Source: Actinomyces radicidentis (GTDB taxonomy: Bacteria; Actinomycetota; Actinomycetes; Actinomycetales; Actinomycetaceae). From it: a stretch of 64,000 nucleotides of DNA. Shown here piece by piece: positions 37,587-47,160 of this stretch. The notes beneath the pieces are model-generated. The model saw nothing but the letters and a program-made list of their open reading frames with translations, made no database searches and was not told where the DNA came from. How positions within the stretch are numbered: position 1 is the first letter of the stretch; each line of letters opens with the position of its first letter. The position numbers were made by a program, and so were the translations under genes. Location of the stretch: NCBI RefSeq assembly GCF_001553565.1, contig NZ_CP014228.1, forward strand, positions 1,240,001 to 1,304,000, written 5' to 3'.

Positions 37587-38489
37587 ATGCCCGCCACCGC
37601 CGCCCGCGACAACGTCCGACTCGCCCGCCTCACCAACTGGTTCGCCACCGAGGCCGTTGAGGCCGGCGACGTCGCCGCCTTCCCGCCCCCCGCCGCCCTC
37701 GCCGAGCTGCCCCCGGTCGAGCTGCGCCGTCTCCTCGACGGGCTCCTCACCATCCGCCCGCCCCGCGAGATCCCCGACGACGACGTCCGCGAGGAGCTCG
37801 ACGAGATGCTCGCCGACGAGTCCCGCGACCGCGCCCACGAGGTCGGCGACCCCGACGCCCTCGCCCTTCCGACGCTCGCCCAGACCCACGGGCTGACCGG
37901 TGCGCTCGGCGAGCACGTCGCCCTGTGGAAGGGCGACCTCACGACCCTGCGCGCCGGCGCCGTCGTCAACGCCGCCAACTCCGCCATGCTCGGCTGCCGG
38001 GTCCCCGGGCACGCCTGCATCGACAACGTCATCCACGCCGTCGCGGGGCCGGGGCTGCGAGCCGAGTGCGCCGAGTACATGGCCTCGCGCGAGGACCGGC
38101 CGGAGGAGACCGGGCGCGCGCTGCTCACCGGCGGATACCACCTGCCCGCCGAGCACGTCCTCCACACTGTCGGGCCGATCGTCGAGGGGCCGCTCACCGA
38201 CGAGCACCGCGAGCTGCTCGCGAGCTCGTACCGCTCGATCCTGGCGGTCGCGGGGGAGGCCGGGCTGGACTCCGTCGGTCTGTGCTCCGTGTCGACCGGC
38301 GTCTTCGGCTACCCCAAGGAGGAGGCGGCGCCGCTCGTTCTCGCCACCATCGAGGCGTGGCTCGCGCTGCACCCGGAGTCGCAGATGCGCATCGTCATCT
38401 GCGCCTTCGCGGACGTCGACGTCGCCGTCTACGACAAGGCGATCCGGGCCGTGGCGGCGCGCCGCGGCTGCCGTACGGGGGTGCGCTGA
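37587..38489 (+). CDS. Zinc-type macrodomain ADP-ribosyl hydrolase
   Basis: 300 residues: a helical N-terminal region of about 110 residues, then a macrodomain. VVNAANSAMLGCRVPGHACI binds ADP-ribose and supplies Cys, His and Cys for the catalytic zinc of Zn-Macro proteins; DNVIHAVAGPGLRAEC and SVSTGVFGYPKEEAAPL follow. Zn-macrodomains of Gram-positive pathogens remove ADP-ribose from proteins and often neighbour a SirTM sirtuin; here the window's sirtuin is 29 kb away. The short spacing from TACGCT to the ATG predicts a leaderless message. The upstream gap is occupied by the full-length family 1 element. Confidence 0.9.
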   Translation: MPATAARDNVRLARLTNWFATEAVEAGDVAAFPPPAALAELPPVELRRLLDGLLTIRPPREIPDDDVREELDEMLADESRDRAHEVGDPDALALPTLAQTHGLTGALGEHVALWKGDLTTLRAGAVVNAANSAMLGCRVPGHACIDNVIHAVAGPGLRAECAEYMASREDRPEETGRALLTGGYHLPAEHVLHTVGPIVEGPLTDEHRELLASSYRSILAVAGEAGLDSVGLCSVSTGVFGYPKEEAAPLVLATIEAWLALHPESQMRIVICAFADVDVAVYDKAIRAVAARRGCRTGVR

Positions 38490-38517
38490 GCGTGAGGCGG
38501 CCCGGTGGGGCCGAGAA

Positions 38518-38641
38518 CTGTCCAGAACTCGCAACTTGAAGCAGGGCTTGGTCGGGCGCCATGCTGAGAGCGGCGGAATGACGCGGGCCCGAGCCGCCGT
38601 CGGCCGGACGCGAGCCTGAAAGTGGCGAGTTCTGGACAGTG
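38518..38641. repeat. Long inverted repeat between macrodomain and pspC genes
   Basis: ACTGTCCAGAACTCGC (38518-38533) and GCGAGTTCTGGACAGT (38626-38641) are perfect 16-bp arms; with one mismatch they extend inward to 21 bp. The loop is about 80 nt and GC-rich. It lies between convergent genes. No second copy in the window. Confidence 0.8.
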
Positions 38642-38654
38642 CCGACTGTGAGCC

Positions 38655-38894
38655 TTACTCGCCCTCTGGGGCGGGCATGAGGACCCATGCAGCCGCGTAG
38701 GCGAGCCACATGGGGCCCGGCAGGAGGGCGGCGGCGAGGCAGCCCAGGCGTACGAGCGTCGGGCTCACGCCCCACTCGCGGGCCAGGCCACCGCAGACGC
38801 CCGCGAGGAGGCGACGGCGGGAGCGGCAGGGCAGGCTGCTGCGCCAGGACTCGGTGCGCTCGGAGTAGGAACCGGCGGGGTACTGCTGACTCAT
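38655..38894 (-). CDS. PspC domain membrane protein
   Basis: 79 residues. After a short polar N-terminus comes the PspC motif RRLLAGVCGGLAREWGVSPT followed by one or two hydrophobic segments (LVRLGCLAAALLPGPMWLAYAAAWVLMP). PspC proteins sit in the membrane and act in envelope stress signalling, but single-domain actinobacterial copies are mostly uncharacterised. The ATG at 38892-38894 is the first that gives the normal length. Confidence 0.88.
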   Translation of the reverse strand: MSQQYPAGSYSERTESWRSSLPCRSRRRLLAGVCGGLAREWGVSPTLVRLGCLAAALLPGPMWLAYAAAWVLMPAPEGE

Positions 38895-38991
38895 GACTCC
38901 AGCCTGCCCGGGGCGCGGTGCGTCCGGTATCCGGGGTGACCCTGAGCCGCCCCTGAGCGCCCGCCGCCCGTCTCCTCCTCCCGCGTGACGC

Positions 38992-39022
38992 CGAGATCGG
39001 GACATCTGAACCGCGAGATCGG
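38992..39022 (+). repeat. Family 1 repeat, copy H (left end of second full-length element)
   Basis: CGAGATCGGGACATC, TGAACCG, CGAGATCGG. Upstream of pspC and pointing away from it. With copy I it bounds a 145-bp composite palindrome. Confidence 0.9.
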
Positions 39023-39100
39023 TCCTGAGTCCACAGGCTCTCATTGCCCAGGCGGGCGGAACTGCGCTGGGGAGTCGGGGTGAGTGGCCTGTTGTGGAGA

Positions 39101-39136
39101 ACGTCCCGATCTCGAGGTCAGGATGTCCCGATCTCG
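39101..39136 (-). repeat. Family 1 repeat, copy I (right end of second full-length element)
   Basis: Minus-strand pair 15 nt beyond the hemL stop, in its sense direction. The H-I interior carries TCCACAG, and CTGTTGTGG near the right end. Confidence 0.9.
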
Positions 39137-39150
39137 CGGGTGGTGGCGGT

Positions 39151-40587
39151 TCAGGCCTGCGGTGTGGCGGCGGCCGCGGCCTTGGCGGCCTTCGGGGCCG
39201 CCGCGGCGATCCGCTCGATCTGCTCGTCGGTGTGCGCCGCGGAGAGGAACCAGGCCTCGAAGATGCTCGGCGGCAGGGCCACGCCCGCCTCGAGGAAGGC
39301 GTGGAAGAAGGGTCCGAAGCGGAAGACGTCCTGCGCCTTCGCCTCCTCGTAGTCCCGCACCCCGTGCTCCGCCGCGCCCTCACCGAGCATGACGGAGAAG
39401 AGCGACCCGGAGCGCTGCACGCGGTGCGCGACGCCCTCGGCGGTGAGCGCCTCGGACACGAGGTCGCCGACCTGCTGGGCGCGGCGGGCGACGGCGGCGT
39501 AGACGGCGTCGTCGGCCTTCTCGAGCGTGACGATGCCGGCGGCGGTCGCGAGCGGGTTCCCGGACAGGGTGCCCGCCTGGTACACGGGGCCGACCGGGGC
39601 GAGGAGCTCCATGACGTCGGCGCGGCCGCCGAGCGCCGCCAGGGGCATCCCGCCGCCGATGACCTTGCCGAAGGTGACGAGGTCCGGGATCCAGGCGGCG
39701 CGCTCGCGCCAGCCCGTGCCCTCCGCGAGGCCGGTGCGCGGCCAGGTCGGCGTCACCGCGCCCTCTCCGAACGCCGGGGTGGCGAGCGGACCGGTCGCTC
39801 CTGCGTCGACCCAGCCGTCCAGGGCCTCCAGCCCCCACATGCCGGCCGGCCCGACGCGGAAGCCGGAGAGGACCTCGTCGGCGATCATGAGCGCGCCGTA
39901 CTCGGCCGTGACGCGGCGGATCGCGGCGTTGAAGCCGGGCGCCGGCGGCACGATGCCCATGTTGGCGGGCGCAGGCTCCGTGATGACGGCGGCGATCTCG
40001 GAGCCGCGCGCCGCGAAGCACTCCTCGAGGGCGGCGACGTCGTTGTACGGCAGGACGATCGTCTGGCCGGCGATCGCGGCGGGGACGCCCGCGGAGCCGG
40101 GCAGTCCGCCGGTGGCGACGCCGGAGCCGGCGGCGGAGAGCAGGCCGTCGGAGTGGCCGTGGTAGCAGCCGGCGAACTTGATGACGAGGTCGCGCCCCGT
40201 GGCGCCGCGGGAGAGGCGGATGGCCGTCATCGTCGCCTCGGTGCCGGTGGAGACGAAGCGGAGGCGCTCGGCGACGGGCACGCGGCGGCGCACCGCCTCG
40301 GCCAGGCGCGTCTCGGCCTCGGTGGGGGCGCCGAAGGACAGGCCCTTGCGGGCGGCGGCGACGACGGCGTCGACGACGTCGGGGTCGGTGTGACCGAGGA
40401 GGGCGGGGCCCCAGGAGCCGACGAGGTCGACGAGCTCGTGGCCCTCGGCGTCGGTGACGGTGCCGGCGAGCGCGTGGTCGATGAAGGCGGGGGCGCCGCC
40501 GACGCTGCCGAAGGCGCGCACGGGGGAGTCGACGCCGCCGGGGATGACGGCGCGGGCGGCGTCGAAGAGCTGCTGGTTGCTGGTCAT
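39151..40587 (-). CDS. hemL: Glutamate-1-semialdehyde 2,1-aminomutase
   Basis: 478 residues, PLP enzyme of the aminotransferase class III fold. [15 protein letters not shown], the PLP region [37 protein letters not shown] and the PLP-binding Lys in [18 protein letters not shown] are all present. It makes 5-aminolevulinate from the product of HemA. It is about 40 residues longer than usual because of an insert around [17 protein letters not shown]. The ATG at 40585-40587 matches the family N-terminus. It is last in the minus-strand heme row, 160 nt after hemB with a family 2 hairpin between. Confidence 0.96.
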   Translation of the reverse strand: MTSNQQLFDAARAVIPGGVDSPVRAFGSVGGAPAFIDHALAGTVTDAEGHELVDLVGSWGPALLGHTDPDVVDAVVAAARKGLSFGAPTEAETRLAEAVRRRVPVAERLRFVSTGTEATMTAIRLSRGATGRDLVIKFAGCYHGHSDGLLSAAGSGVATGGLPGSAGVPAAIAGQTIVLPYNDVAALEECFAARGSEIAAVITEPAPANMGIVPPAPGFNAAIRRVTAEYGALMIADEVLSGFRVGPAGMWGLEALDGWVDAGATGPLATPAFGEGAVTPTWPRTGLAEGTGWRERAAWIPDLVTFGKVIGGGMPLAALGGRADVMELLAPVGPVYQAGTLSGNPLATAAGIVTLEKADDAVYAAVARRAQQVGDLVSEALTAEGVAHRVQRSGSLFSVMLGEGAAEHGVRDYEEAKAQDVFRFGPFFHAFLEAGVALPPSIFEAWFLSAAHTDEQIERIAAAAPKAAKAAAAATPQA

Positions 40588-40643
40588 GGGTGCTCCTGTG
40601 GCTCGGGTGAGCGGCGGGCGCTCGTCGTCGTGCTGCGTGTGTT

Positions 40644-40727
40644 CCGTGGTCGACCGTCTGTGCACTGCTCGACCGCCGGATTTCCGGAAATCAGGCGGTC
40701 GACGGGTGCATTGTCGGTCGACCACGG
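40644..40727. repeat. Family 2 nested hairpin element, copy 2
   Basis: Outer arms CCGTGGTCGACCG (40644-40656) and CGGTCGACCACGG (40715-40727) and inner arms CTCGACCGCC / GGCGGTCGAC, the same architecture as 11835-11912. It lies 20 nt beyond the hemB stop. Confidence 0.85.
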
Positions 40728-40746
40728 GGATGGCTGCGAGCCGGGC

Positions 40747-41862
40747 TCAGTGGGCGAGGCGCTCGGCGATCTCGCGGGCCCAGTAGGTGAGGACGGAGTC
40801 GGCGCCGGCGCGGACGATCCCGAGGACGGACTCCATGATGACGCGGTCGCGGTCGATCCAGCCGTTCGCGGCCGCCGCCTCGACCATCGCGTACTCGCCG
40901 CTCACCTGGTAGGCGGCCACGGGGACCGGCGACGCCGCGGCGACGTCGGCGAGGACGTCGAGGTACGGGCCGGCGGGCTTCACCATGACGACGTCGGCGC
41001 CCTGCTCGACGTCGAGCATCGCCTCGCGGACGCCCTCGCGGCGGTTGGCGGGGTCCTGCTGGTAGGTGCGGCGGTCGCCCTTGAGGGTGGAGCCGACGGC
41101 CTCGCGGAAGGGCCCGAAGTAGGCGGAGGCGTACTTCGCGGAGTACGCCATGATCGTGACGTCGTCGTGGCCGGTGGCGTCGAGGGCGGAGCGGATCGCC
41201 GTGATCTGTCCGTCCATCATGCCCGACGGCGAGACCATGTGGGCGCCGGCCTCCGCCTGGGAGACGGCCATCGCCTGGTAGAGGGCGAGGGTGGAGTCGT
41301 TGTCGACCTCGCCCGCGCGCCTGTCAGTGCTGCCGGTGCCGTCCGCGGACCCCGGGCGGACGAGGCCGCAGTGCCCGTGGCTCGTGAACTCGTCGAGGCA
41401 GGTGTCCGCGCAGACGACGAGGGCGTCGCCGACCTCCTCGCGCACGGCGGCGAGCCCGCGGTTGAGGATCCCGTCCTCGTCCCACGCCGGGGAGCCGACG
41501 GCGTCGCGGACCTCGGGGACGCCGAAGAGGTCGATGGCGCCGACGCCGGCCTCGGCGAGCGCGACCGCCTCGCGGCGCAGCGAGTCGAGCGTGTGCTGGT
41601 ACTGGCCGGGCATGGCGGCGATGGCGACGGGCTCGTCGATGCCCTCGCGGACGAAGGCCGGGTAGATGAGCTGGGCGGGGTCGATCCGCGTCTCGGCGAC
41701 GAGGGCGCGCATGGCGGGGGTGGTGCGCAGGCGGCGCGGGCGGATGACGGGCGCCTCCGGGGCCGGGATGCCGCGGGAGAGGAGGAAGTCGGCGGCCGGG
41801 GAGGTCGAGGGGTCGGCGGCGTCGGGGAGGCGGGTGAGGGCGTCGTCGTGGCTGGTGCTCAT
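40747..41862 (-). CDS. hemB: Porphobilinogen synthase
   Basis: 371 residues. Condenses two aminolevulinates. Schiff-base lysines are in [17 protein letters not shown] and [11 protein letters not shown]. The metal region reads [15 protein letters not shown]: Cys-Leu-Asp instead of Cys-x-Cys, so one of the three zinc cysteines is Asp, a mixed site seen in other actinobacteria. A 25-residue insert ([16 protein letters not shown]) follows it. I prefer the ATG at 41860-41862 because GAAGAG lies 9 nt before it; the ATG three codons upstream has no spacing to that site. It is part of the minus-strand heme row. Confidence 0.95.
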   Translation of the reverse strand: MSTSHDDALTRLPDAADPSTSPAADFLLSRGIPAPEAPVIRPRRLRTTPAMRALVAETRIDPAQLIYPAFVREGIDEPVAIAAMPGQYQHTLDSLRREAVALAEAGVGAIDLFGVPEVRDAVGSPAWDEDGILNRGLAAVREEVGDALVVCADTCLDEFTSHGHCGLVRPGSADGTGSTDRRAGEVDNDSTLALYQAMAVSQAEAGAHMVSPSGMMDGQITAIRSALDATGHDDVTIMAYSAKYASAYFGPFREAVGSTLKGDRRTYQQDPANRREGVREAMLDVEQGADVVMVKPAGPYLDVLADVAAASPVPVAAYQVSGEYAMVEAAAANGWIDRDRVIMESVLGIVRAGADSVLTYWAREIAERLAH

Positions 41863-41936
41863 GCGTGTCATCTCTTCGTGGTGCGTGCTGTAGGTGCTGG
41901 TGCGTGCGTGGTGCATGGTGGCTGTGGGGCCGGCGA

Positions 41937-41967
41937 CCGATCTCGAGGTCAGGATGTCCCGATCTCG
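41937..41967 (-). repeat. Family 1 intergenic repeat, copy J
   Basis: Minus-strand pair ending 4 nt before the stop codon of hemCD, in its sense direction. Confidence 0.9.
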
Positions 41968-41971
41968 GCGA

Positions 41972-43915
41972 TCAGGCGGGGCGGTCGTCGGCGGGCTTGC
42001 TGAGCGCCTCGATGACGGCGGAGCGGACGCCGGGCGGCGTCGGGGCCTTCGCGATGACGTCGACGTCGATCCCCTCCGCGCGGGCGGCGACGGCGGTCGG
42101 CGTGCCGATCGTGACGACCCGCGTCTGCTCGGGCACGGGCCCGGCCAGGTGCAGGAGCGCGCGGGTCGAGGAACCCGCCGTGAGGACGACGACGTCGTAG
42201 GCGCCGCCCGCCCAGTCCGCGGCGAAGCCGGTGGGCAGGTCCTCGGGCGCGACCTCCTCCATCGTGTAGGCGGAGACGACGTCGACCTCCCAGCCGGCCG
42301 CGGTGAGCCCGTCGACGAGGGTCGGGCCGGCGAGCTTGGATCCGGGCAGGAGGATGCGGCGTGCGGCGCCGCTCGCCCCGGGCTCGGGGCCGGTGCTCAT
42401 CGGCTCGAGCTCGAGGAGCGCCGCGGAGGAGCCGGCGGCGACGACGTCGGGGCGGCGGCCCAGGGCCTTGGTGACGACGTGCGCCGTGCCAGGGCCGATG
42501 ATCGCCAGCTTCGTCGACTCGGGGACGCCGGTGACGTCGATGTTCTCGAGGGTGCGGGGGGAGGCGAGGACGAGCCAGGCGTACTCCCCGGCGGCGAGGT
42601 CGGCGGCGGCGCGCTCGCGGGGGCCGGCCGGGCCGGGGACGGTGCGCGTGACGTCGACGCGGTCCACCCGAGCGCCGGCGGCCTCGAGCCCGGCGGCCAT
42701 GCGGTCGTCGGGCTTCGTGCGCGGCAGGAGGGCGCGGACGCCGTCGAGGGCGTGCGCGTCGCGCGGGGCGCGGGCCCTCGCGCTCGTGCCCGTGGGCTCC
42801 TCGGGGGGCGCAGCGGGCGCGCCCTGCGCCTCGGAGCTGTTCTTGCGGGGTGCCTCGTGCACGGGCTTCTCCTTCGTGGCGTGGAGGTCGACGAGCTCGG
42901 CGGCGCCGTCGGCGAGGAGCGCCTCGGCCACCGCGATCCCCAGGTCCTCCGGCTCGATGACCGTCGCGGTGGCGTCGCGGCGCAGCAGCGTCCGCCCGTC
43001 CAGCGAGGCGACGACGGCATCGAGCCGCAGCGCCTCGCCGTCGCCGACCGGCGTCGCGATGGCGCCGACGGGCGCCGCGCAGCCGGCCTCGAGCCGGCGC
43101 ATGAGGGCCCGTTCGGCGCGGGCGGCGGCGTGCGTGGCCGGGTCGTCGAGGGCGGCGAGCGCGGCGGCGAGGACGGGGTCGGTCTCGGCGAGGTCCGCGC
43201 GGGTCTCGACGGCGAGCGCCCCCTGGGAGGCGGCCGGCACCATGACGGGTGCCGCGGTGGCTCCGGGCACGGCCTCGAGGACCTCGGTCGCGTAGGACTC
43301 GAGTCCGAGGCGGCGCAGGCCGGACAGGGCGAGGACGACGCCGTCGAGGTCGTGCTCGCCGGTCGCGCCCATCGGCCCGTCCCCGCCGCCGACCTTGCCG
43401 TTCACGGTGCCGACGACGCGGGCGAGCCGGGTGGGCACGTTGCCGCGGATCGCGACGATCTCGAGGTCGGGGCGCACGGCGAGGAGCTGGGCGGCGCGGC
43501 GCGGCGAGCCCGTGCCGACGCGGGCCCCGCGGGGCAGGTCCGCCAGACGCGCCCCGGACTCGACGCCGCCGCGCGTGCACAGGGCGTCGCGCGGGTCCTC
43601 GCGCTGCGGGACGGCGGCGACGACGAGTCCGGGCACTGGCGCCGTCGGCAGGTCCTTGAAGGAGTGGACGGCCAGGTCGCACTCGCCGTCGAGGAGGGCG
43701 TGGCGCAGGACGGCCGCGAAGACGCCGACTCCGCCGAGCTCCGCGAGCGGGGTCGGGTCGACGTCGCCGCGGGTGGAGATCTCGACGAGCTCGACCTCGA
43801 GGGCGTTGCCCCGGGCGGCGGCCGCCTCCTCGAGGGCGCGGGCGACGATCCCGGACTGGGTCGTGGCGAGCGCGGAGCCGCGGGTGCCCAGGCGAACGGT
43901 GTACCGGTCGGTCAT
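41972..43915 (-). CDS. hemCD: HemC-HemD fusion: hydroxymethylbilane synthase / uroporphyrinogen-III synthase
   Basis: 647 residues. Residues 1 to about 330 are Hem[19 protein letters not shown], the catalytic Asp in [25 protein letters not shown] and the dipyrromethane Cys in [11 protein letters not shown]. An Ala/Pro-rich linker of about 60 residues (after [10 protein letters not shown]) leads to HemD from about 395: [28 protein letters not shown] and [13 protein letters not shown]. Fusing the two steps may channel the unstable hydroxymethylbilane. Its start overlaps the stop of hemY (ATGA), so it is translationally coupled. Confidence 0.95.
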   Translation of the reverse strand: MTDRYTVRLGTRGSALATTQSGIVARALEEAAAARGNALEVELVEISTRGDVDPTPLAELGGVGVFAAVLRHALLDGECDLAVHSFKDLPTAPVPGLVVAAVPQREDPRDALCTRGGVESGARLADLPRGARVGTGSPRRAAQLLAVRPDLEIVAIRGNVPTRLARVVGTVNGKVGGGDGPMGATGEHDLDGVVLALSGLRRLGLESYATEVLEAVPGATAAPVMVPAASQGALAVETRADLAETDPVLAAALAALDDPATHAAARAERALMRRLEAGCAAPVGAIATPVGDGEALRLDAVVASLDGRTLLRRDATATVIEPEDLGIAVAEALLADGAAELVDLHATKEKPVHEAPRKNSSEAQGAPAAPPEEPTGTSARARAPRDAHALDGVRALLPRTKPDDRMAAGLEAAGARVDRVDVTRTVPGPAGPRERAAADLAAGEYAWLVLASPRTLENIDVTGVPESTKLAIIGPGTAHVVTKALGRRPDVVAAGSSAALLELEPMSTGPEPGASGAARRILLPGSKLAGPTLVDGLTAAGWEVDVVSAYTMEEVAPEDLPTGFAADWAGGAYDVVVLTAGSSTRALLHLAGPVPEQTRVVTIGTPTAVAARAEGIDVDVIAKAPTPPGVRSAVIEALSKPADDRPA

Positions 43916-45663
43916 GCGCGGTGCTCCTGGGTGGGTGAGGGGGTGCTGGCTGGGGCGAAGGCTGTCTCGACCGTACCCCGCGCGCTCGCGGCCACCCCGG
44001 GACCGGCGGACGCGAAGCCCTCGGACGGGTTCGGCGCTCCCTCAGCGGCGGTCCCGGCCAGCCGGGCGGCCTGCTCGCGGGCGTGGGCGACGACGGCGGC
44101 CACCCCGGTCCCGGCGACCCACGCTCCCGTGACGGCGAGGCCGGCGCGGGCGTGGGCCTCGGCCTGGAACCGCTGCGTGCGCGCCCGGTGCTCCGGGGTG
44201 ACGGGCGGCAGCGTGCCGTCCCAGCGCACGAGGAGGGAGTCGACGACCTCGTCCTGCGCGATCCGCACGCCGGTGAGGGCCTCGACGTCGTCGAGCACGA
44301 CGGCGAGGTCGACCTCGGGGCGCGGCTCGCCGGGGCGGCCGTAGGACAGGCGCAGCGCCTGGACGTCCTCGCCGTGGCGGGCGCACAGGTCCTCGCCGAT
44401 CCACGGCCACTTGACCGAGAGGTGCGAGAGGGCCTTGGCGCGCACCGGTGCGGGCTCGCCGTCGGGGGCGACCGGCGCGACGAGCAGGCCGGAGCCGACC
44501 GGGGTCCCGGCCAGTGCGGGCGCGTGGGCGACGAGGGTGAAGCGGGCGATGGGAGAGCCGACCGGGATCGTCATGGTCGTGTCGACGCCCGGGACGGGGC
44601 CGAGGAGGCGCAGGCTCGCGCCCGCCGAGCAGGCGAGGACGAGGCGGCTCGTTCGGGTGATCCTCTCCGGGCCGGTCGGGACGGGCTCGGCCGAGGGCGT
44701 CGCGCCGCGGCCGGTCGGGGCGATCCCGAGCTCCCAGAGGGGAGCGGCGTCGGCGGTGCTGGAGGCGCCGGTCGCCATGGGCGTTGTAGCGCCCGCGGCC
44801 CGCAGCCACTGCGCGCCGGTTCGCGTCCGTACCTCGCCGCCCGCAGCGACGACGGCCTCGCGCAACGCGTCTGTGAGCGCGACGAGCCCGCCGCGGGTCG
44901 TGACGTCGACGGCCTTGCCGCCGCGCTTGCGCGCCTTGCGTCGCTCGACGAGCTCGCCGACGGCGGCCTGCAGGGAGCCGAGCCGCGCCGTCGCCTCCCG
45001 CAGGCCAAGTGCGACGGTGTCAGCCGCGAGGACCGAGGGGTCGGAGGTGTGGATGCCCGCGACGATGGGGCGCACGAGCCGATCGAGGATCCCCTCGCCC
45101 ATGCGGGCGGCGACGAAGGAGGCGAGGTCGGCGGGGTCCTCCGGGCCGGTGCCGACACTGCCGGGGAGCTCGGCGTCGCGGGCGGCGCGCTCGGCGGCCT
45201 CCCGCCCGACGACCTCGACGACGTCCGCGGCCAGTGGGTTGCTCGGGATGCCGAGGTAGGAGTCCTTGATGAAGCGGTGGAGGCGCCACCCGCGGGCCGG
45301 GTCGTCGTCGGCGACCTCGTCCTCGGGGCGCGGCGGCAGGAAGAGGCGCGCGCCGTCTCCCGACGGGCCGGCCACCTCGAGGCCGAGTGCCTCGACCATC
45401 CCGGTGACGCCCTCGCCGCGCATGACGAAGCCCTCGGCGCCGAGGTCCATGCGCACCCCGCCGACCTCGCCGCCGGCTACCAGCCCACCGGTGTAGCCGC
45501 GGGCCTCGACGAGCAGGGGGCGCAGCCCGGCTCGGGTGAGCTCCCAGGCCGCGGAGAGCCCGGCGATCCCGCCGCCGACGACGACGGCGTCCCAGTCCTC
45601 GACGGGGGCTCCTGCCTCGGTGACGGTGCTCTCGGGCTTCTCGGCTCCGTCCGCCGTGCTCAC
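43912..45663 (-). CDS. hemY: Coproporphyrinogen-III/protoporphyrinogen oxidase (HemY/CgoX)
   Basis: 583 residues, FAD flavoprotein. AVVVGGGIAGLSAAWELTRAG is the dinucleotide site, then GARLFLPPRP, PIVAGIHTSDPSVLAAD and RGGLVALTDAL, and the C-terminal VTGAWVAGTGVAAVVAHA. In Gram-positive bacteria with HemQ this enzyme makes coproporphyrin III. It is longer than usual because of loops (GIAPTGRGATPSAEP) and an Ala/Pro C-terminal tail. I start at the GTG 45661-45663 because it overlaps the hemE stop as GTGA; an ATG five codons upstream is the alternative. Confidence 0.93.
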   Translation of the reverse strand: MSTADGAEKPESTVTEAGAPVEDWDAVVVGGGIAGLSAAWELTRAGLRPLLVEARGYTGGLVAGGEVGGVRMDLGAEGFVMRGEGVTGMVEALGLEVAGPSGDGARLFLPPRPEDEVADDDPARGWRLHRFIKDSYLGIPSNPLAADVVEVVGREAAERAARDAELPGSVGTGPEDPADLASFVAARMGEGILDRLVRPIVAGIHTSDPSVLAADTVALGLREATARLGSLQAAVGELVERRKARKRGGKAVDVTTRGGLVALTDALREAVVAAGGEVRTRTGAQWLRAAGATTPMATGASSTADAAPLWELGIAPTGRGATPSAEPVPTGPERITRTSRLVLACSAGASLRLLGPVPGVDTTMTIPVGSPIARFTLVAHAPALAGTPVGSGLLVAPVAPDGEPAPVRAKALSHLSVKWPWIGEDLCARHGEDVQALRLSYGRPGEPRPEVDLAVVLDDVEALTGVRIAQDEVVDSLLVRWDGTLPPVTPEHRARTQRFQAEAHARAGLAVTGAWVAGTGVAAVVAHAREQAARLAGTAAEGAPNPSEGFASAGPGVAASARGTVETAFAPASTPSPTQEHRA

Positions 45664-46922
45664 GCGATCCCGTCCCATCCGGCGAGCGCCGCCCGCTCCC
45701 AGTCGGCCGAGCCGTGCGCCCGGGCGACGACCCGCGTGAGGACGTCGGGGTCCGTCGTCGGAGGCACCCCGTGCCCGAGGTTGAGGACGTGCCCGGGCGC
45801 CCGGCGCCCCTCCTCGACGGCGCGGTCGACGGTGTCGCCCAGCACCTCCCAGGGCGCGGTGAGCAGCGCCGGGTCGAGGTTCCCCTGGACGGGGCCGACG
45901 CCCGTGAGCGAACCGGCCAGGGCGTCCAGCGCCTCGGCGATCTCGGTGCGGTCGTCGACGCCGACGACGTCGGCCCCGGCGTCGCGCATGTCGGCGAGGA
46001 TCCGGGCGGTCCCGGTCCCGAAGTGGATGAGGGGGACGCGCGCGCCGGTCGTCGGGGAGACGGCCTCGCGGGCGACGTCGAGCACGCGGGCGGAGTACGG
46101 GGCGACCTTCTTGCGGTAGTCCGCGGGGCGCAGCGACCCGGCCCAGGAGTCGAAGAGCTGGGCGGCACTCGCCCCGGCGCGCACCTGCAGCGCTATGAAG
46201 GCGCCGGTGAGCTCGGCGCACCAGGTCATGAGGCGGTCCCAGGCGGCAGGATCGGCGTGCATGAGGCCGCGGGCGGCGAGGTGGTCGCGGCTCGGACGGC
46301 CCTCGACGAGGTAGGCGGCCAGGGTGAAGGGGGCGCCGCCGAAGCCGATGACGGGCGACCAGCCGGCCTCCCCGCGCGACTCCGCCAGGCCCGCCAGTGC
46401 GCGCTCGGAGAGGGCGCCGCCGGGCGCCGTCGATCCGGGCTCGGAGGCGGCAACGGGGGAGCCGAGCTCGCGCACGACGAGCCGCACGGCCTGCTCGATG
46501 GCGCGCACTCCCTCGGCGTTGCTGCGGCCGTCCGCTCCGGAGCCCTCGCCGAGGCGGTGCTCGGTGAGGCGGGCGACGTCGTCGGCGGTGCGGACCGGGG
46601 CGTCCATGACCGGCCCGACGCCGGGCTCGATGCGTACGCCGACGCCCGCGAGGCGCAGCGGCACCATGATGTCGGAGAAGAAGACGGCGGCGTCGACGCC
46701 GTGGCGGCGCACCGGCTGGAGGGTGACCTCGGCGGCGAGGGCGGGGTCGAGGCAGGCGTCGAGCATGGACACCCCCGCGCGCTCGCGCAGGGACCGGTAC
46801 TCGGGCAGGGAGCGGCCGGCCTGGCGCATGAACCAGATGGGGGTGCGGCCGTCGGCGTGGCGGCGTCCGGCGAGGGCCTCGAGGATCGCAGGCGAGGCGG
46901 CGGGGGCGGCGGGAGCGGTCAC
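45660..46922 (-). CDS. hemE: Uroporphyrinogen decarboxylase
   Basis: 420 residues. PIWFMRQAGRSLPEYR near the N-terminus is the family signature, with the catalytic Asp in FFSDIMVPL and GFGGAPFTLAAYLVEG later. It is about 60 residues longer than usual owing to an insert at about 120-190 ([30 protein letters not shown]). It removes four carboxylates to give coproporphyrinogen III. The start is GTG. First gene of the minus-strand heme row, overlapping hemY, and divergent from hemA. Confidence 0.95.
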   Translation of the reverse strand: MTAPAAPAASPAILEALAGRRHADGRTPIWFMRQAGRSLPEYRSLRERAGVSMLDACLDPALAAEVTLQPVRRHGVDAAVFFSDIMVPLRLAGVGVRIEPGVGPVMDAPVRTADDVARLTEHRLGEGSGADGRSNAEGVRAIEQAVRLVVRELGSPVAASEPGSTAPGGALSERALAGLAESRGEAGWSPVIGFGGAPFTLAAYLVEGRPSRDHLAARGLMHADPAAWDRLMTWCAELTGAFIALQVRAGASAAQLFDSWAGSLRPADYRKKVAPYSARVLDVAREAVSPTTGARVPLIHFGTGTARILADMRDAGADVVGVDDRTEIAEALDALAGSLTGVGPVQGNLDPALLTAPWEVLGDTVDRAVEEGRRAPGHVLNLGHGVPPTTDPDVLTRVVARAHGSADWERAALAGWDGIA

Positions 46923-47055
46923 GGGCGGGGCCCCGGGGTCGGGGGAATGGGGTGACGGCTCACGACAAGGCCTTTCTCCTATGCGAACGACAGGCCCCTC
47001 CTTGGAATACGAACACCTCGACTTCTCGGCGTGATGGCGCGGAAAAAATGATGTG

Positions 47056-47094
47056 CTGACGAGCCGTCAGGAATTGGTTCTGACGGTCCGTCGG
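47056..47094. promoter_or_regulatory. Twin palindromic operators in the hemE/hemA control region
   Basis: CTGACGAGCCGTCAG (47056-47070, perfect 6-bp arms) and CTGACGGTCCGTCGG (47080-47094) are 24 bp apart. The second lies exactly between a -35 (TTGGTT, 47074-47079) and a -10 (AATACT, 47097-47102) that would drive hemA. This geometry suits a repressor; the regulator is not known. Confidence 0.55.
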
Positions 47095-47160
47095 AAAATA
47101 CTCCGGAGAGGGCGGGGACATTGTGCTCACGGACGCCCCCGATGGTTCAATACGACCGCC

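Noticed and set aside
46923-47160. Riboswitch upstream of hemA or hemE
   Set aside because: Leader is too short and contains operator-like palindromes rather than a known riboswitch core.
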